Shown here: positions 47,528 through 57,009 of the stretch, piece after piece
Layout of the letters: each line of letters begins with the position of its first letter
How positions within the stretch are numbered: the stretch's first letter is position 1
Assembly: GCF_019219025.1 (NCBI RefSeq)
Contig: NZ_JAHUWN010000032.1
Span: 1-64,000 of the forward strand
DNA: 64,000 nucleotides
Source: Bacillus sp. sid0103
GTDB taxonomy: Bacteria; Bacillota; Bacilli; Bacillales_B; DSM-18226
Reading direction: 5' to 3'
Program-made: the position numbers and the translations under genes
The notes under the pieces: model-generated
The model's input: the letters and a program-made list of their open reading frames with translations, nothing else
What the model was told of the DNA's origin: nothing
Database searches by the model: none

Positions 47528-48472
47528 ATGATCGAAATAGAAAAACCAAAAATCGAAACGATTGAGATCAACGACGATGCCAAGTACGGCAAATTTATCG
47601 TAGAGCCACTTGAGCGTGGATATGGTACCACTTTGGGTAACTCCTTACGTCGTATCCTATTATCTTCACTCCCAGGTGCCGCGGTTACATCGATTCAAAT
47701 CGATGGGGTACTTCATGAGTTCTCAACAATTGAAGGCGTCGTAGAGGATGTAACATCCATCATTTTAAACATTAAGAAATTAGCTCTAAAAATCTACTCT
47801 GATGAAGAGAAGACGCTTGAATTTGATGTACAAGGTGAGGGACCTGTATTAGCTGGCAATATCACTCACGATAGTGATGTTGAAGTGTTAAATCCAGATC
47901 TTCATATTGCAACATTAGCTTCAAACGGACATCTTCGCATGCGTTTAACAGCTAAACGTGGACGTGGTTATACACCGGCTGTTCAAAACAAAAGAGAAGA
48001 TCAACCAATCGGTGTTATTCCAATCGATTCCATCTTTACACCTGTTTCACGTGTGATGTTTCATGTAGAAAATACACGAGTAGGTCAAATGTCTAATTAT
48101 GATAAGTTGACAATTGATGTTTGGACAGATGGAAGCACAGGACCAAAAGAAGCAATAGCTCTTGGTTCGAAAATTTTGACCGAGCATTTGAATATTTTCG
48201 TTGGGTTAACTGATGAAGCTCAAAATGCTGAAATTATGATTGAAAAAGAAGAAGACCAAAAAGAAAAAGTTCTAGAAATGACAATTGAAGAACTCGATCT
48301 TTCTGTTCGTTCTTATAACTGCTTAAAGCGTGCTGGAATCAACACTGTTCAGGAATTAGCTAATAAGACTGAAGAAGATATGATGAAAGTTCGTAACTTA
48401 GGCCGCAAATCACTTGAAGAAGTGAAGGCAAAACTAGAAGAGCTTGGATTAGGCTTACGTAAAGACGACTAG
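47528..48472 (+). CDS. rpoA: DNA-directed RNA polymerase subunit alpha
   Basis: RpoA (314 aa) dimerises to start core assembly and contacts regulators and UP elements. The N-terminal domain has [22 protein letters not shown]; the C-terminal domain has [48 protein letters not shown] 47528 lies 7 bases after GAAGGAGGG and gives the family N-terminus [13 protein letters not shown] 47525 is possible. Confidence 0.98.
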   Translation: MIEIEKPKIETIEINDDAKYGKFIVEPLERGYGTTLGNSLRRILLSSLPGAAVTSIQIDGVLHEFSTIEGVVEDVTSIILNIKKLALKIYSDEEKTLEFDVQGEGPVLAGNITHDSDVEVLNPDLHIATLASNGHLRMRLTAKRGRGYTPAVQNKREDQPIGVIPIDSIFTPVSRVMFHVENTRVGQMSNYDKLTIDVWTDGSTGPKEAIALGSKILTEHLNIFVGLTDEAQNAEIMIEKEEDQKEKVLEMTIEELDLSVRSYNCLKRAGINTVQELANKTEEDMMKVRNLGRKSLEEVKAKLEELGLGLRKDD

Positions 48473-48527
48473 TCAATCGTTAGGTTATTAATCCGACTTA
48501 TGACTTCAACAAAGGAGGGAACCCTTC

Positions 48528-48890
48528 ATGGCATACAGAAAGTTAGGACGCACAAGTGCACAGCGTAAAGCTATGCTACGTGATTTAACTACAGATTTAA
48601 TTATCAACGAGCGCATTGAAACAACAGAAACTCGTGCGAAAGAAATTCGTGTGACTGTTGAAAAAATGATCACTTTAGGTAAACGCGGTGATTTACATGC
48701 TCGTCGTCAAGCTGCTTCATATGTACGTAACGAAGTTGCTGATGCTGAAAACAATACAAGCGCATTACAAAAACTTTTCGCTGATATCGCTCCACGTTAC
48801 CAAGAGCGTCAAGGTGGATATACTCGTATTATGAAACTTGGACCACGCCGCGGTGACGGTGCACCAATGGTTATTATCGAGTTAGTTTAA
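48528..48890 (+). CDS. rplQ: 50S ribosomal protein L17
   Basis: L17 (120 aa) lies near the tunnel exit. [36 protein letters not shown] and [20 protein letters not shown] are diagnostic. Last gene of the S10-spc-alpha cluster; AAAGGAGGGA precedes the ATG. Confidence 0.98.
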   Translation: MAYRKLGRTSAQRKAMLRDLTTDLIINERIETTETRAKEIRVTVEKMITLGKRGDLHARRQAASYVRNEVADAENNTSALQKLFADIAPRYQERQGGYTRIMKLGPRRGDGAPMVIIELV

Positions 48891-48908
48891 TAGCTATTAA
48901 CAGACAAC

Positions 48909-48955
48909 AAGGGCGCTGGACAGTTTTGTAACAAACTTGTTCTTTGCCCTTTTTC
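48909..48955 (+). terminator. Terminator after rplQ
   Basis: AAGGGC (48909-48914) pairs with GCCCTT (48946-48951), with inner pairing of GTTTTGT and ACAAAC, and T residues follow. It overlaps the -35 of the next promoter. Confidence 0.65.
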
Positions 48956-48966
48956 TGTAATATAAT
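48937..48966 (+). promoter_or_regulatory. Possible promoter of the ecf operon
   Basis: TTGTTC (48937-48942), 18-bp spacer, TATAAT (48961-48966). A transcript from here would have a leader of about 300 bases. Confidence 0.5.
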
Positions 48967-48972
48967 TTTATA

Positions 48973-49225
48973 TCATGTTAGACCCAAGCCCAAAAGAGTG
49001 TTATGATGAGCGTAACTCCAACTTGTTGGAGAATGGATAAAGTTGGTGGAATGATCAGTCTCCTTTCTGTTGACGGATATCATCAATCTTTTATTCTGCC
49101 GCATTGATAGGATGCGTGAATAATTTATGACTCGTCTAGCTCATGCACCTCCTCCCATTTCTTTAATGAAATCCCTTACTTGCAGTTGTGACGTTGCTGC
49201 CCGGGGACGAGGTGCAGGCTTTTTT
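48973..49225 (+). ncRNA. Candidate structured leader RNA before ecfA1
   Basis: About 250 bases without homology to a gene. A hairpin CTCCAA (49016-49021) with TTGGAG (49026-49031) is near the 5' end. At the 3' end TGCACCTC (49144-49151) pairs perfectly with GAGGTGCA (49209-49216) across 57 bases that can form two inner hairpins, ATTTC/GAAAT and GCAG/CTGC, and eight T follow. This is a branched terminator-like domain, as in attenuators and riboswitches. A 24-codon reading frame (49033-49107) exists but its ribosome binding site is too close. I recognise no known family. Confidence 0.5.
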
Positions 49226-49280
49226 TTATATGTAAAAAAATAGAGCAGAGAATAGTTTAGCTGAGAGGAGGGTGACCCTG

Positions 49281-50120
49281 ATGAAAAAGGCAATTGTATC
49301 TCTTGAAGGAATATCTTTTCAATACGACGATCAAGAACGCTATGCTCTCCATAATGTTTCTTTTGATATTTATGATGGGGAATGGCTGGCTATTGTTGGA
49401 CATAATGGTTCGGGTAAATCAACGATGGCAAAACTATTAAATGGCCTTCATTTTCCTCAAAGTGGTCAAATTACTGTTTGTGGCATCAAGCTTGACGAGG
49501 AATCAATTTGGGATATCCGCAAAAAAATTGGGATGGTTTTTCAAAATCCTGATAACCAGTTTGTAGGTACGACTGTACAGGATGATGTGGCTTTTGGTTT
49601 AGAAAATAACGGTATTCCTAGAGACGTAATGGTGATAAGAGTCGAGGATTCGTTAAAGAGGGTTAAGATGGATAAGTTTCTGCATCAAGAGCCCCATCAT
49701 CTCTCTGGAGGCCAGAAACAACGTGTTGCAATCGCAGGTATCCTTGCCTTACGACCGTCCATAATCATTCTTGATGAGGCTACATCTATGCTTGATCCTA
49801 GGGGTCGGGAAGAGGTATTGGAGACGGTTCGATTATTAAAAGCAGAGAAATCGTTAACGGTGATTTCAATTACGCATGACTTAGAAGAGGCAGCTAAAGC
49901 TGATCGGATTATTGTGATGAACAAAGGGGAAGTCTTCCGTGAAGGAATACCTGAAGAAATATTCTCGATGGATGAACAATTAGTTCAATTAGGCTTAGAT
50001 ATTCCCTTTTCAGTAAAAATGACCAAAGCATTTCGGGATAAGGGTATTCAACTATCGAGACACTATTTATCGGAAGAAGAGTTGGTGACAGAATTATGGA
50101 CATCTCGCTCAAGCATGTAG
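49281..50120 (+). CDS. ecfA1: ECF transporter ATPase EcfA1
   Basis: EcfA1 (279 aa) is one of two ATPases of the shared energy-coupling module that serves several vitamin- or metal-binding S components. Walker A is GHNGSGKST, the signature LSGGQKQRV, Walker [13 protein letters not shown] and the switch His in ITHD. ATG 49281 follows GAGGAGGGTGA; the GTG at 49272 is within that site. No S component is nearby, as expected for a group II module. It overlaps ecfA2. Confidence 0.95.
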   Translation: MKKAIVSLEGISFQYDDQERYALHNVSFDIYDGEWLAIVGHNGSGKSTMAKLLNGLHFPQSGQITVCGIKLDEESIWDIRKKIGMVFQNPDNQFVGTTVQDDVAFGLENNGIPRDVMVIRVEDSLKRVKMDKFLHQEPHHLSGGQKQRVAIAGILALRPSIIILDEATSMLDPRGREEVLETVRLLKAEKSLTVISITHDLEEAAKADRIIVMNKGEVFREGIPEEIFSMDEQLVQLGLDIPFSVKMTKAFRDKGIQLSRHYLSEEELVTELWTSRSSM

Positions 50121-50965
50121 ATTATCGTTATCAAGTAAATACGCCTTTTGAACGATTAGCCATCGAGGACGTATCCATCGACATTCCAACAGGCGTGTAC
50201 ATGGCTATTATTGGCCATACTGGATCAGGAAAGTCAACCGTCTTGCAGCATCTAAATGTACTACTGCAACCTACAAAAGGATCAGTTACGATTGGGGAAC
50301 ATGAAATTAAAGCCTCACAAAAAAATAAAAATTTGAAGAAGATTCGCCAACGGGTTGGGATTGTTTTTCAATTTCCAGAACATCAATTGTTTGAAGAAAC
50401 AGTTGAAAAGGACATTATTTTTGGGCCGATGAATTTTGGTGTTTCTGAAAGTGAAGCAAAGGAACGAGCACGTATTGCCCTTAAACAAGTGGGATTAGGG
50501 GAAGAAATTCTTGAAAAATCTCCCTTTGATCTCTCTGGAGGACAAATGCGTCGCGTGGCCATTGCTGGTGTTCTCGCAATGGAACCTGATGTCATTGTCC
50601 TTGACGAGCCTACCGCAGGGTTAGACCCGAGAGGCCGTAAAGAAGTTATGGATATGTTTTACTCCCTTCATCAAGAAAGAAAGCTGTCTACTATTCTGGT
50701 AACGCATAGTATGGAGGATGCTGCAAGATATGCAGACCAGATTGTCATTATGCAGCAGGGGAAGGTCGTTAAAAAAGGAACACCCGAAGAGATCTTCTCT
50801 GCGACCGTCGAACTCGTTGAAATGGGTCTTGATGTTCCGGAAGTTGTTCGTTTTCAACTGATGCTAGAGGACAAATTAGGCATTAAATTAGAAAAAATTC
50901 ACCTAACCATCGACGAATTGTCTACTGCTGTCACTAAAGTGTTAGGTAGAGGTGTTCGCTTATGA
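50096..50965 (+). CDS. ecfA2: ECF transporter ATPase EcfA2
   Basis: EcfA2 (289 aa) pairs with EcfA1. Walker A is GHTGSGKST, the signature LSGGQMRRV, Walker [13 protein letters not shown] and the switch His in [13 protein letters not shown]. The [17 protein letters not shown] segment is typical of EcfA2. It starts 25 bases inside ecfA1 and overlaps ecfT by four, so all three are coupled. Confidence 0.95.
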   Translation: MDISLKHVDYRYQVNTPFERLAIEDVSIDIPTGVYMAIIGHTGSGKSTVLQHLNVLLQPTKGSVTIGEHEIKASQKNKNLKKIRQRVGIVFQFPEHQLFEETVEKDIIFGPMNFGVSESEAKERARIALKQVGLGEEILEKSPFDLSGGQMRRVAIAGVLAMEPDVIVLDEPTAGLDPRGRKEVMDMFYSLHQERKLSTILVTHSMEDAARYADQIVIMQQGKVVKKGTPEEIFSATVELVEMGLDVPEVVRFQLMLEDKLGIKLEKIHLTIDELSTAVTKVLGRGVRL

Positions 50966-51759
50966 TGGATAAAATGATTTTTGGCCGCTATGTCCCTGCT
51001 GATTCGGTTATTCATAAGATGGATCCCCGTTCCAAATTAATTATGATTTTTCTATTTGTCTGTATTATCTTTCTAGCAAATAATGTGGTTACCTATGCAC
51101 TTATTGGCATTTATACTTTTTTGATGCTCGGATTGTCACGTGTCCCAGTTCGCTTCTTGTATGTTGGACTAAAGCCGGTGATCTGGCTTGTTCTTTTTAC
51201 ATTAGTTCTTCAATTGTTTTTTACAAAAGAGGGTACTCTTTTATATGAACTGGGACCGGTAAAGATTTATGAAGAAGGGGTCAGACAGGGGATTTTTATT
51301 TCTTTACGATTCTTTTTCTTAATCCTAATGACGTCGCTGTTGACGTTGACGACTACTCCCATTGAAATCACAGATGGTCTGGAAACACTGTTACATCCTT
51401 TAAAAAAGGTACGTTTCCCTGTCCACGAGATGGCGTTAATGATGTCAATATCATTACGATTTATTCCTACACTAATGCAGGAAACAGATAAGATTATGAA
51501 GGCGCAAATTGCCAGAGGGGTAGAGTTTGCAAGCGGACCGTTTAAAGAACGAATCAAAGCCGTTATTCCACTCCTGATCCCCTTGTTTGTCAGCTCGTTT
51601 AAACGGGCTGAGGAACTGGCTATTGCGATGGAAGCAAGAGGCTATCAAGGCGGGGAAGGAAGAACAAAGTACCGGGAATTAACCTGGAAGATGACAGATT
51701 CCCTGCAGATGGTTCTCTTAGTCCTTATCACGATTCTTTTATTATTATTACGTTCATAA
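50962..51759 (+). CDS. ecfT: ECF transporter transmembrane protein EcfT
   Basis: EcfT (265 aa) is the membrane scaffold that links S components to the ATPases. Several hydrophobic spans occur at about 25-130 and at the C-terminus. The two coupling helices carry the diagnostic Ala-Arg-Gly motifs in QIARGVEF and MEARGYQ. Overlap ATGATG with ecfA2. truA follows after 12 bases. Confidence 0.95.
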   Translation: MMDKMIFGRYVPADSVIHKMDPRSKLIMIFLFVCIIFLANNVVTYALIGIYTFLMLGLSRVPVRFLYVGLKPVIWLVLFTLVLQLFFTKEGTLLYELGPVKIYEEGVRQGIFISLRFFFLILMTSLLTLTTTPIEITDGLETLLHPLKKVRFPVHEMALMMSISLRFIPTLMQETDKIMKAQIARGVEFASGPFKERIKAVIPLLIPLFVSSFKRAEELAIAMEARGYQGGEGRTKYRELTWKMTDSLQMVLLVLITILLLLLRS

Positions 51760-51771
51760 TGGAGCGAAACC

Positions 51772-52512
51772 ATGCCAAGGTATAAATGTATCATTTCCTA
51801 TGACGGCTCTGGCTTTTCCGGCTATCAGGTCCAACCTAATAAGCGGACTGTACAGTCGGTATTAGAGTCTGTTTTAACAAAAATGCATAAAGGCGAAGCG
51901 GTGAAGGTCTTCGCTTCTGGACGCACGGATGCGGGTGTCCACGCTAAAGGACAGGTGATTCATTTTGATTCACCGCTCCAAATTCCGGAAGAAAAATGGG
52001 GACGAGCGTTGAATTCTCTGCTTCCTGAAGATATTTCAGTTCTTTCAGTTGTTTTGGAGGATGATTCGTTTCACGCGCGCTTTGATGCGAAAGGGAAGGA
52101 ATACCGCTATGTGCTTCATTTATCTTCAAAACGGGATCCTTTTCAGCGGAATTTTGCATACCAGTATCCATACGTTTTAAATTTGAACGCGATGGAACGG
52201 GCAAGTAAATTTTTCCTAGGTACCCATGACTTTACTAGTTTTTGTGCGGCAAAGACAGAAGTAGAAGATAAGGTTCGAACGATTAAAGCGATTGATTTTA
52301 CTCGCGAGAATCAACGTTTAACGATCCGCTTTGTGGGAAATGGTTTTTTGTATAATATGGTTCGCATTTTGGTAGGAACTTTATTAGAGGTCGGATCAGG
52401 TGAACGAAGCCCAGAGGACATCCCGATAATATTGGCGCATAAAGACCGGACACTGTCCGGAAAAACAGCTCCTGGTCACGGATTATACCTTTGGGAAGTA
52501 TTTTATGAATAA
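51772..52512 (+). CDS. truA: tRNA pseudouridine(38-40) synthase TruA
   Basis: TruA (246 aa) makes pseudouridine in the anticodon arm. The catalytic Asp is in [14 protein letters not shown] (near 52). [14 protein letters not shown] and the C-terminal [17 protein letters not shown] are conserved. It is cotranscribed with the ecf genes. Confidence 0.96.
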   Translation: MPRYKCIISYDGSGFSGYQVQPNKRTVQSVLESVLTKMHKGEAVKVFASGRTDAGVHAKGQVIHFDSPLQIPEEKWGRALNSLLPEDISVLSVVLEDDSFHARFDAKGKEYRYVLHLSSKRDPFQRNFAYQYPYVLNLNAMERASKFFLGTHDFTSFCAAKTEVEDKVRTIKAIDFTRENQRLTIRFVGNGFLYNMVRILVGTLLEVGSGERSPEDIPIILAHKDRTLSGKTAPGHGLYLWEVFYE

Positions 52513-52548
52513 AATTACTTAAACAACTTTACCTGGTGTAACATTTTC

Positions 52549-52577
52549 TTGACATATCGGCCCGTAGAACTTATTAT
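52549..52577 (+). promoter_or_regulatory. SigA promoter of rplM-rpsI
   Basis: TTGACA (52549-52554), 17-bp spacer, TATTAT (52572-52577). Confidence 0.85.
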
Positions 52578-52583
52578 ATTATA

Positions 52584-52669
52584 TGTGCGTGTTTTTAATC
52601 CCACGATAAAGCCCCGGAAAGTCTTCATCGTGATTGAAAATATATGAATACAAACTTAGCCGCACAAGG
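52584..52669 (+). ncRNA. L13 leader (ribosomal protein leader)
   Basis: TGTGCGTGTTTTTAATCCC starts just after the promoter; GTGCG (52585-52589) closes with CGCAC (52661-52665). AAAGCCCC, GATTGAAAATAT and ATACAAACTTAGCCGCACAAGGG match my memory of the L13 leader found upstream of rplM in Bacillales. L13 is expected to repress its own operon through this element. Confidence 0.8.
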
Positions 52670-52765
52670 GTATTAGATGTTCATTCCCGGAACAGAATCG
52701 AACTCTAATTACTTTAAAAGTGCGAAAACAATAATCTTTATGGATTTAAATTAGGAGGGAAACTC

Positions 52766-53203
52766 ATGCGTACAACGTTTATGGCAAATGCCAACACTAT
52801 CGAGCGTAAATGGTACGTAATTGATGCAGAGGGCAAAACTCTTGGACGTCTTGCTTCTGAAGTAGCATCAATTTTACGTGGTAAAAACAAACCAACTTTT
52901 ACACCACATGTTGACACTGGTGATAATGTAATCATTCTTAACGCTTCTAAAGTAGAACTTACTGGTAAGAAATTAACTGACAAAATTTACTACCGTCACA
53001 CAAATCACCCAGGTGGTTTAAAGCAAAGAACAGCTCTAGAAATGCGTACTAACTATGCTGAGAAAATGATCGAGCTTGCTGTTAAAGGTATGCTTCCAAA
53101 GAATTCTCTTGGCCGTCAAATGTTTAAAAAATTACATGTATATGCTGGCAGCGAACATCCGCACCAAGCACAACAACCTGAAGTTTACGAACTTCGCGGT
53201 TAA
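52766..53203 (+). CDS. rplM: 50S ribosomal protein L13
   Basis: L13 (145 aa) is an early 50S assembly protein. [34 protein letters not shown] and [18 protein letters not shown] are diagnostic. AGGAGGGA precedes ATG 52766. It lies behind the L13 leader and is followed by rpsI after 20 bases. Confidence 0.98.
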   Translation: MRTTFMANANTIERKWYVIDAEGKTLGRLASEVASILRGKNKPTFTPHVDTGDNVIILNASKVELTGKKLTDKIYYRHTNHPGGLKQRTALEMRTNYAEKMIELAVKGMLPKNSLGRQMFKKLHVYAGSEHPHQAQQPEVYELRG

Positions 53204-53223
53204 TAAAGAGGGAGGGAATTAAC

Positions 53224-53616
53224 TTGGCACAAGTTCAATATATCGGTACAGGTCGCCGTAAGAGTTCTGTCGCACGTGTGCGTTTAGTACCAGGCACAGG
53301 TAAAATTATTGTTAATGGTCGTGAAATCGAAGATTATATCCCATTTGAAGCTTTACGTGTTGTTGTAAGACAACCATTAGTAGCTACTGAAACTGTAGGA
53401 AGCTACGATGTTCTTGTAAACGTAAGCGGCGGTGGATACACTGGTCAAGCTGGCGCAATCCGCCACGGTATTGCTCGCGCATTACTACAAGCTGACCCTG
53501 AATTCCGTCCAACATTAAAGCGCGCTGGATTATTAACTCGTGATGCACGTATGAAAGAACGTAAAAAATACGGTCTTAAAGGTGCTCGTCGTGCGCCTCA
53601 GTTCTCAAAACGTTAA
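53224..53616 (+). CDS. rpsI: 30S ribosomal protein S9
   Basis: S9 (130 aa) reaches the P-site tRNA with its C-terminal arginine. [23 protein letters not shown] and the tail [21 protein letters not shown] are diagnostic. The start is TTG 53224 after GAGGGAGG. The last 22 codons plus terminator (53551-53663) are repeated at 61452-61565, so this 3' end is the integration site of the island that follows; the gene itself is intact. Confidence 0.98.
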   Translation: MAQVQYIGTGRRKSSVARVRLVPGTGKIIVNGREIEDYIPFEALRVVVRQPLVATETVGSYDVLVNVSGGGYTGQAGAIRHGIARALLQADPEFRPTLKRAGLLTRDARMKERKKYGLKGARRAPQFSKR

Positions 53617-53663
53617 TTTTTACGTTTCAAAGACTCTCAAACCTTTGGTTTGGGGTCTTTTTT
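53551..53663 (+). repeat. Left direct repeat (attL-like) in the rpsI 3' end
   Basis: The last 66 bases of rpsI with its terminator. The first 105 bases are identical to 61452-61556; then the right copy has one extra G, and both continue into the T run. Such a repeat is expected when an element integrates in a gene 3' end and restores the gene. Confidence 0.9.
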
Positions 53664-53665
53664 TG
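53630..53665 (+). terminator. Terminator after rpsI
   Basis: AAGAC-CTCAAACC pairs with GGTTTG-GGTCTT around a short loop, followed by seven T. It is part of the duplicated att-like segment. Confidence 0.9.
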
Positions 53666-53718
53666 TATAGGAAATTATAAAATAATTAATTGTGAATAAA
53701 TTGAAATAGTTCTCTGAA

Positions 53719-53864
53719 TCCAGCTCCAGCGTCCAGCGCTAGTGTACTTCGCTCTCCGCCCTACATAAGTCAACATCAATCGACTTGAGCTCCGTGTTTC
53801 CTTTATCTTAGTTGGAGCGCTCCAGCCCATATGGCGCTAAATGGGCGCATGCACCTTTTGTTCT
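53719..53864 (+). repeat. Full-length intergenic repeat inside the island
   Basis: A 146-bp element that matches the inverted copy between rplJ and rplL (20517-20661) along its length, with ends TCCAGCTCCAGCGTCCAGCG and CACCTTTTGTTCT. The remaining bases of the 53666-54057 stretch hold a TTTTGACCACG motif at 53878-53888 and the regulatory region of the symporter; no gene is seen. Confidence 0.85.
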
Positions 53865-53970
53865 GTCTACAAATAGCTTTTGACCACGAAAATATTTCCT
53901 ACCACTAATCATAGTTCAAGGTACCTTGGATTCTCGTAGCGGTTTTTTCTTTTAAAAATTTTTTTAATCG

Positions 53971-54004
53971 TTTTGTAGATTTTTGTAGGGTTTTGTTGTT
54001 TTGC
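53971..54004 (+). promoter_or_regulatory. Predicted GlnL-type binding site: three TTTTGT boxes
   Basis: TTTTGT occurs at 53971-53976, 53981-53986 and 53991-53996, each separated by four bases (10-bp period, same face of the helix), and TTTTGC follows at 53999-54004. From memory, B. subtilis GlnL binds TTTTGT-N4-TTTTGT upstream of glsA. A GlnL-like regulator is encoded in the same island, which makes a cognate site likely. A weak -35/-10 pair (TTGCTT 54001, TATTCT 54022) follows. Confidence 0.75.
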
Positions 54005-54031
54005 TTATAAACTTACTTAAGTATTCTAAAT

Positions 54032-54045
54032 TGAAAGCGTTAACA
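54032..54045 (+). promoter_or_regulatory. CcpA cre site upstream of the symporter
   Basis: TGAAAGCGTTAACA matches the cre consensus TGWAANCGNTNWCA at every position. It lies between the likely promoter and the ribosome binding site AAGGGGG, a placement that causes roadblock repression when glucose is present. Confidence 0.8.
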
Positions 54046-54057
54046 AGGGGGATGGAC

Positions 54058-55329
54058 ATGAAAAAATTTGGATTAGCTGCGCAAATTTTTATTGCACTTA
54101 TTTTAGGTATAGTGGTTGGGGCTGCTACCTATGGGAACAATACAGCAATTGCCTACATTGCGCCAATCGGTGATATTTTCATTCATTTAATTAAAATGAT
54201 CGTTATGCCGATTGTAATAGCCGCACTTGTTGTTGCGGTGGCGGGTGTAGGTGATATAAAAAAATTAGGTAAGCTTGGCGGCAAGACGATTCTTTATTTT
54301 GAAATCATTACAACGATTGCACTCGGGATTGGATTGCTGGCTGCAAATGTGTTCCATCCAGGTTCTGGTGTAGATATGAGCCATCTGGCAAAAGGAGATA
54401 TCTCAGCATACGAACAAACAGCAAGCGCTACACAAAACAAAGGCTTTGCGGAAACAATCGTTCACATCGTTCCAAAAAATGTGTTTGAATCAATGGCGCA
54501 AGGGGATCTATTGCCGATTATTTTCTTCAGTGTTCTATTCGGCCTAGGGGTCGCGGCAATCGGGGACAAAGGAAAGCCGGTGCTTCAATTCTTTGAAGGT
54601 GTATTAGAAGCAATGTTTTGGGTAACAAATCAAGTAATGAAGGCTGCTCCGTTTGGAGTATTCGCTCTTATTGCGGTGACGGTGGCCCATTTCGGAGTGA
54701 GCACATTGCTTCCGCTTGGAAAGCTTGTATTGGCTGTGTATGTAACTGTATTGTTTTTCGCTATTGTGATTTTAGGTATAAACGCGAAAATGACAGGAAC
54801 AAATATTTTTACACTTATTAAGATTTTAAAGGAAGAACTTATCATTTCTTTTACAACAGCGAGTTCTGAGGCAGTTCTCCCGAACATCATGAAAAAGATG
54901 GAGCAATTCGGTTGTCCGAAGGCGATTGTTTCTTTCGTCATTCCGACAGGATACACATTCAATCTGACAGGATCAGCAATTTATCAAGCGCTTGCTTCGC
55001 TATTTGTTGCGCAAATGTATAACATACACATGTCGTTGATGGAGCAAATTACATTGTTATTTGTACTTATGATGACTTCAAAAGGTATGGCAGGCGTCCC
55101 AGGTGCATCGTTTGTCGTTGTGCTGGCGACACTCGGCTCTATGGGATTACCGTTAGAGGGAATTGCTTTGATTGCTGGCATCGATCGTATTTTAGATATG
55201 ATTCGCTCGGCTGTAAACGTTTTAGGAAACTCATTGGCTGCCATCTCAATGGCGAAATGGGAGGGCGAATTTGATAAAGAAAAAGCTCAGGACTATTTGG
55301 ATTCTGTTAAAGAAACAAAGGCTGCATAA
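54058..55329 (+). CDS. Glutamate/aspartate-type dicarboxylate:cation symporter (DAACS family)
   Basis: A 423-aa membrane transporter of the GltP/GltT/DctA family, which moves acidic amino acids or C4-dicarboxylates with H+ or Na+. About eight spans are visible. The serine-rich hairpin is TTASSEAVLPNIM, the unwound TM7 motif is GYTFNLTGSAIYQ, and TM8 reads GIDRILDMIRSAVNVLGN, keeping the Asp and the Arg that bind acidic amino acid side chains. This TM8 pattern is nearer GltT/GltP than DctA. Start ATG 54058 lies 7 bases after AAGGGGG; ATG 54052 is too close. The next gene is aspartase, so aspartate is the likely substrate. Confidence 0.85.
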   Translation: MKKFGLAAQIFIALILGIVVGAATYGNNTAIAYIAPIGDIFIHLIKMIVMPIVIAALVVAVAGVGDIKKLGKLGGKTILYFEIITTIALGIGLLAANVFHPGSGVDMSHLAKGDISAYEQTASATQNKGFAETIVHIVPKNVFESMAQGDLLPIIFFSVLFGLGVAAIGDKGKPVLQFFEGVLEAMFWVTNQVMKAAPFGVFALIAVTVAHFGVSTLLPLGKLVLAVYVTVLFFAIVILGINAKMTGTNIFTLIKILKEELIISFTTASSEAVLPNIMKKMEQFGCPKAIVSFVIPTGYTFNLTGSAIYQALASLFVAQMYNIHMSLMEQITLLFVLMMTSKGMAGVPGASFVVVLATLGSMGLPLEGIALIAGIDRILDMIRSAVNVLGNSLAAISMAKWEGEFDKEKAQDYLDSVKETKAA

Positions 55330-55349
55330 AGGGATAGGAGGAGAATGTA

Positions 55350-56786
55350 ATGACAGTAACTGAAATAAAAGCAAACGTTCGGATTGAAAAGGATTTTTTA
55401 GGGGAAAAAGAGGTGCCTGTAAATGCCTATTACGGCATCCAAACATTGCGCGCTGTCGAGAACTTTCCTATTACAGGATATATAATTCATGAAGAACTAA
55501 TTAAAGCTTTGGCCATTGTCAAGAAAGCGGCTGCTCTTGCCAATATGGAAACAAAGCGTCTGTATGAAGGGGCAGGCAAAGCCATAATAGAGGCTGCTCA
55601 AGAAATCATCGACGGCAAGTGGCATGATCATTTCATTGTCGACCCGATTCAAGGCGGCGCAGGTACATCAATGAACATGAATGCGAATGAGGTCATTGCC
55701 AATCGTGCGCTTGAATTAATCGGAAAAGAAAGAGGAGACTACTTTCATATTAGTCCGAACAGCCATGTGAATATGGCACAGTCTACGAATGATGCTTTTC
55801 CGACTGCGATTCACATCGCAACATTGAATATGTTAGAAAAATTATTAGACACAATGGAATCTATGCATGGCGTATTCGAGCAAAAAGCAAAGGAATTTGA
55901 CCGGGTCATCAAAATGGGCCGTACTCATCTGCAGGATGCTGTACCGATTCGATTAGGTCAAGAGTTTGAAGCATACTCCCGCGTAATTGCCCGCGATATC
56001 AAGCGCATCAAACAATCACGCCAGCATTTATATGAGGTGAACATGGGCGCTACGGCAGTGGGAACGGGCTTGAACGCAGACCCTCGCTATATTGAGCGTG
56101 TAGTAGAGCATCTTGCCGATATTAGCGGCTTATCGCTTGTGGGCGCTGAGCACCTTGTGGATGCAACCCAAAACACAGATGTTTACACGGAAGTATCGGC
56201 AGCACTTAAAGTATGCATGATGAACATGTCCAAAATTGCCAATGATTTGAGATTGATGGCCTCCGGTCCTCGCACGGGATTAGGCGAGATAACATTGCCT
56301 TCCCGTCAGCCTGGTTCTTCCATTATGCCGGGGAAAGTCAACCCTGTAATGGCTGAGGTCATTAATCAAGTTGCGTTCCAAGTTATTGGAAACGACCATA
56401 CGATTTGTCTTGCATCTGAAGCAGGGCAGCTGGAACTGAATGTTATGGAGCCTGTTCTCGTATTTAATTTACTTCAATCCATCAGTATTATGAATAATGC
56501 ATTTCGTGCATTTACAGACTATTGTTTAAAGGGAATTGAAGCAAATGAAGAAAGAATGAAGGAATATGTAGAAAAGAGTGCAGGCATTATTACGGCGGTA
56601 AATCCGCATATCGGCTATGAGGTTGCTGCACGTATAGCGAGAGAAGCGATTTTAACCGGTCAGCCGATTCGCGAATTATGCTTGAAATATGACGTATTAT
56701 CAGAAGAAGAGCTCGATCTAATTTTGGATCCTTATGAAATGACTCACCCAGGTATCGCAGGTGCAGTTCTTTTAGATAGACAGTAA
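55350..56786 (+). CDS. aspA: Aspartate ammonia-lyase (aspartase)
   Basis: AspA (478 aa, tetrameric) splits L-aspartate into fumarate and ammonia. The superfamily signature GSSIMPGKVNP with the catalytic Ser is at 322-332; QSTNDAFPT (144-152) and GRTHLQDAVPIRLGQEF bind substrate. MGATAVGTGLN is present. The aspartase reading over fumarase rests on overall similarity and on the upstream symporter. GGATAGGAGGAG precedes ATG 55350, 20 bases after the symporter, so both form one operon ended by a terminator. Confidence 0.9.
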   Translation: MTVTEIKANVRIEKDFLGEKEVPVNAYYGIQTLRAVENFPITGYIIHEELIKALAIVKKAAALANMETKRLYEGAGKAIIEAAQEIIDGKWHDHFIVDPIQGGAGTSMNMNANEVIANRALELIGKERGDYFHISPNSHVNMAQSTNDAFPTAIHIATLNMLEKLLDTMESMHGVFEQKAKEFDRVIKMGRTHLQDAVPIRLGQEFEAYSRVIARDIKRIKQSRQHLYEVNMGATAVGTGLNADPRYIERVVEHLADISGLSLVGAEHLVDATQNTDVYTEVSAALKVCMMNMSKIANDLRLMASGPRTGLGEITLPSRQPGSSIMPGKVNPVMAEVINQVAFQVIGNDHTICLASEAGQLELNVMEPVLVFNLLQSISIMNNAFRAFTDYCLKGIEANEERMKEYVEKSAGIITAVNPHIGYEVAARIAREAILTGQPIRELCLKYDVLSEEELDLILDPYEMTHPGIAGAVLLDRQ

Positions 56787-56794
56787 ACTTGTAC

Positions 56795-56838
56795 ATGACA
56801 AGCAAAGGAGGGCGGAGCGGCCCTTTTTTGCTTGTCAT
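56795..56838. terminator. Terminator after aspA
   Basis: ATGACAAGCAAA (56795-56806) pairs perfectly with TTTGCTTGTCAT (56827-56838); an inner GC-rich part precedes six T. It ends the symporter-aspA unit. The 170 bases to the next gene contain no clear promoter. Confidence 0.85.
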
Positions 56839-57009
56839 AAGGGATAAAACTTCGCCGGCAAGGCGCTGCTACCAGAGAACCCTCCACCACAAAAAAACAA
56901 AAGGCGCTTTTTAGGGAGAAGAACCTCTGGTTCTGCGCCTGAACGAGCCGGCTGCCTTATTTTTATTGAGAATCAATAGCAGAAGTTGATTGGAAAAGGA
57001 AGGGATTAT

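Noticed and set aside
49033..49107. 24-codon leader peptide before ecfA1
   Set aside because: The GGAG is only about one base from the ATG and the peptide has no codon run typical of attenuation.
53551..53663. Tandem repeat or CRISPR-like array
   Set aside because: Only two copies exist, 7.9 kb apart; no CRISPR array or cas gene is seen anywhere in the window.
56889..56902. Two ACAAAA motifs (TTTTGT on the other strand) before the malic enzyme gene as GlnL boxes
   Set aside because: Spacing is two bases, not four, and the motif is embedded in an A run, so helical phasing differs from the site before the symporter.
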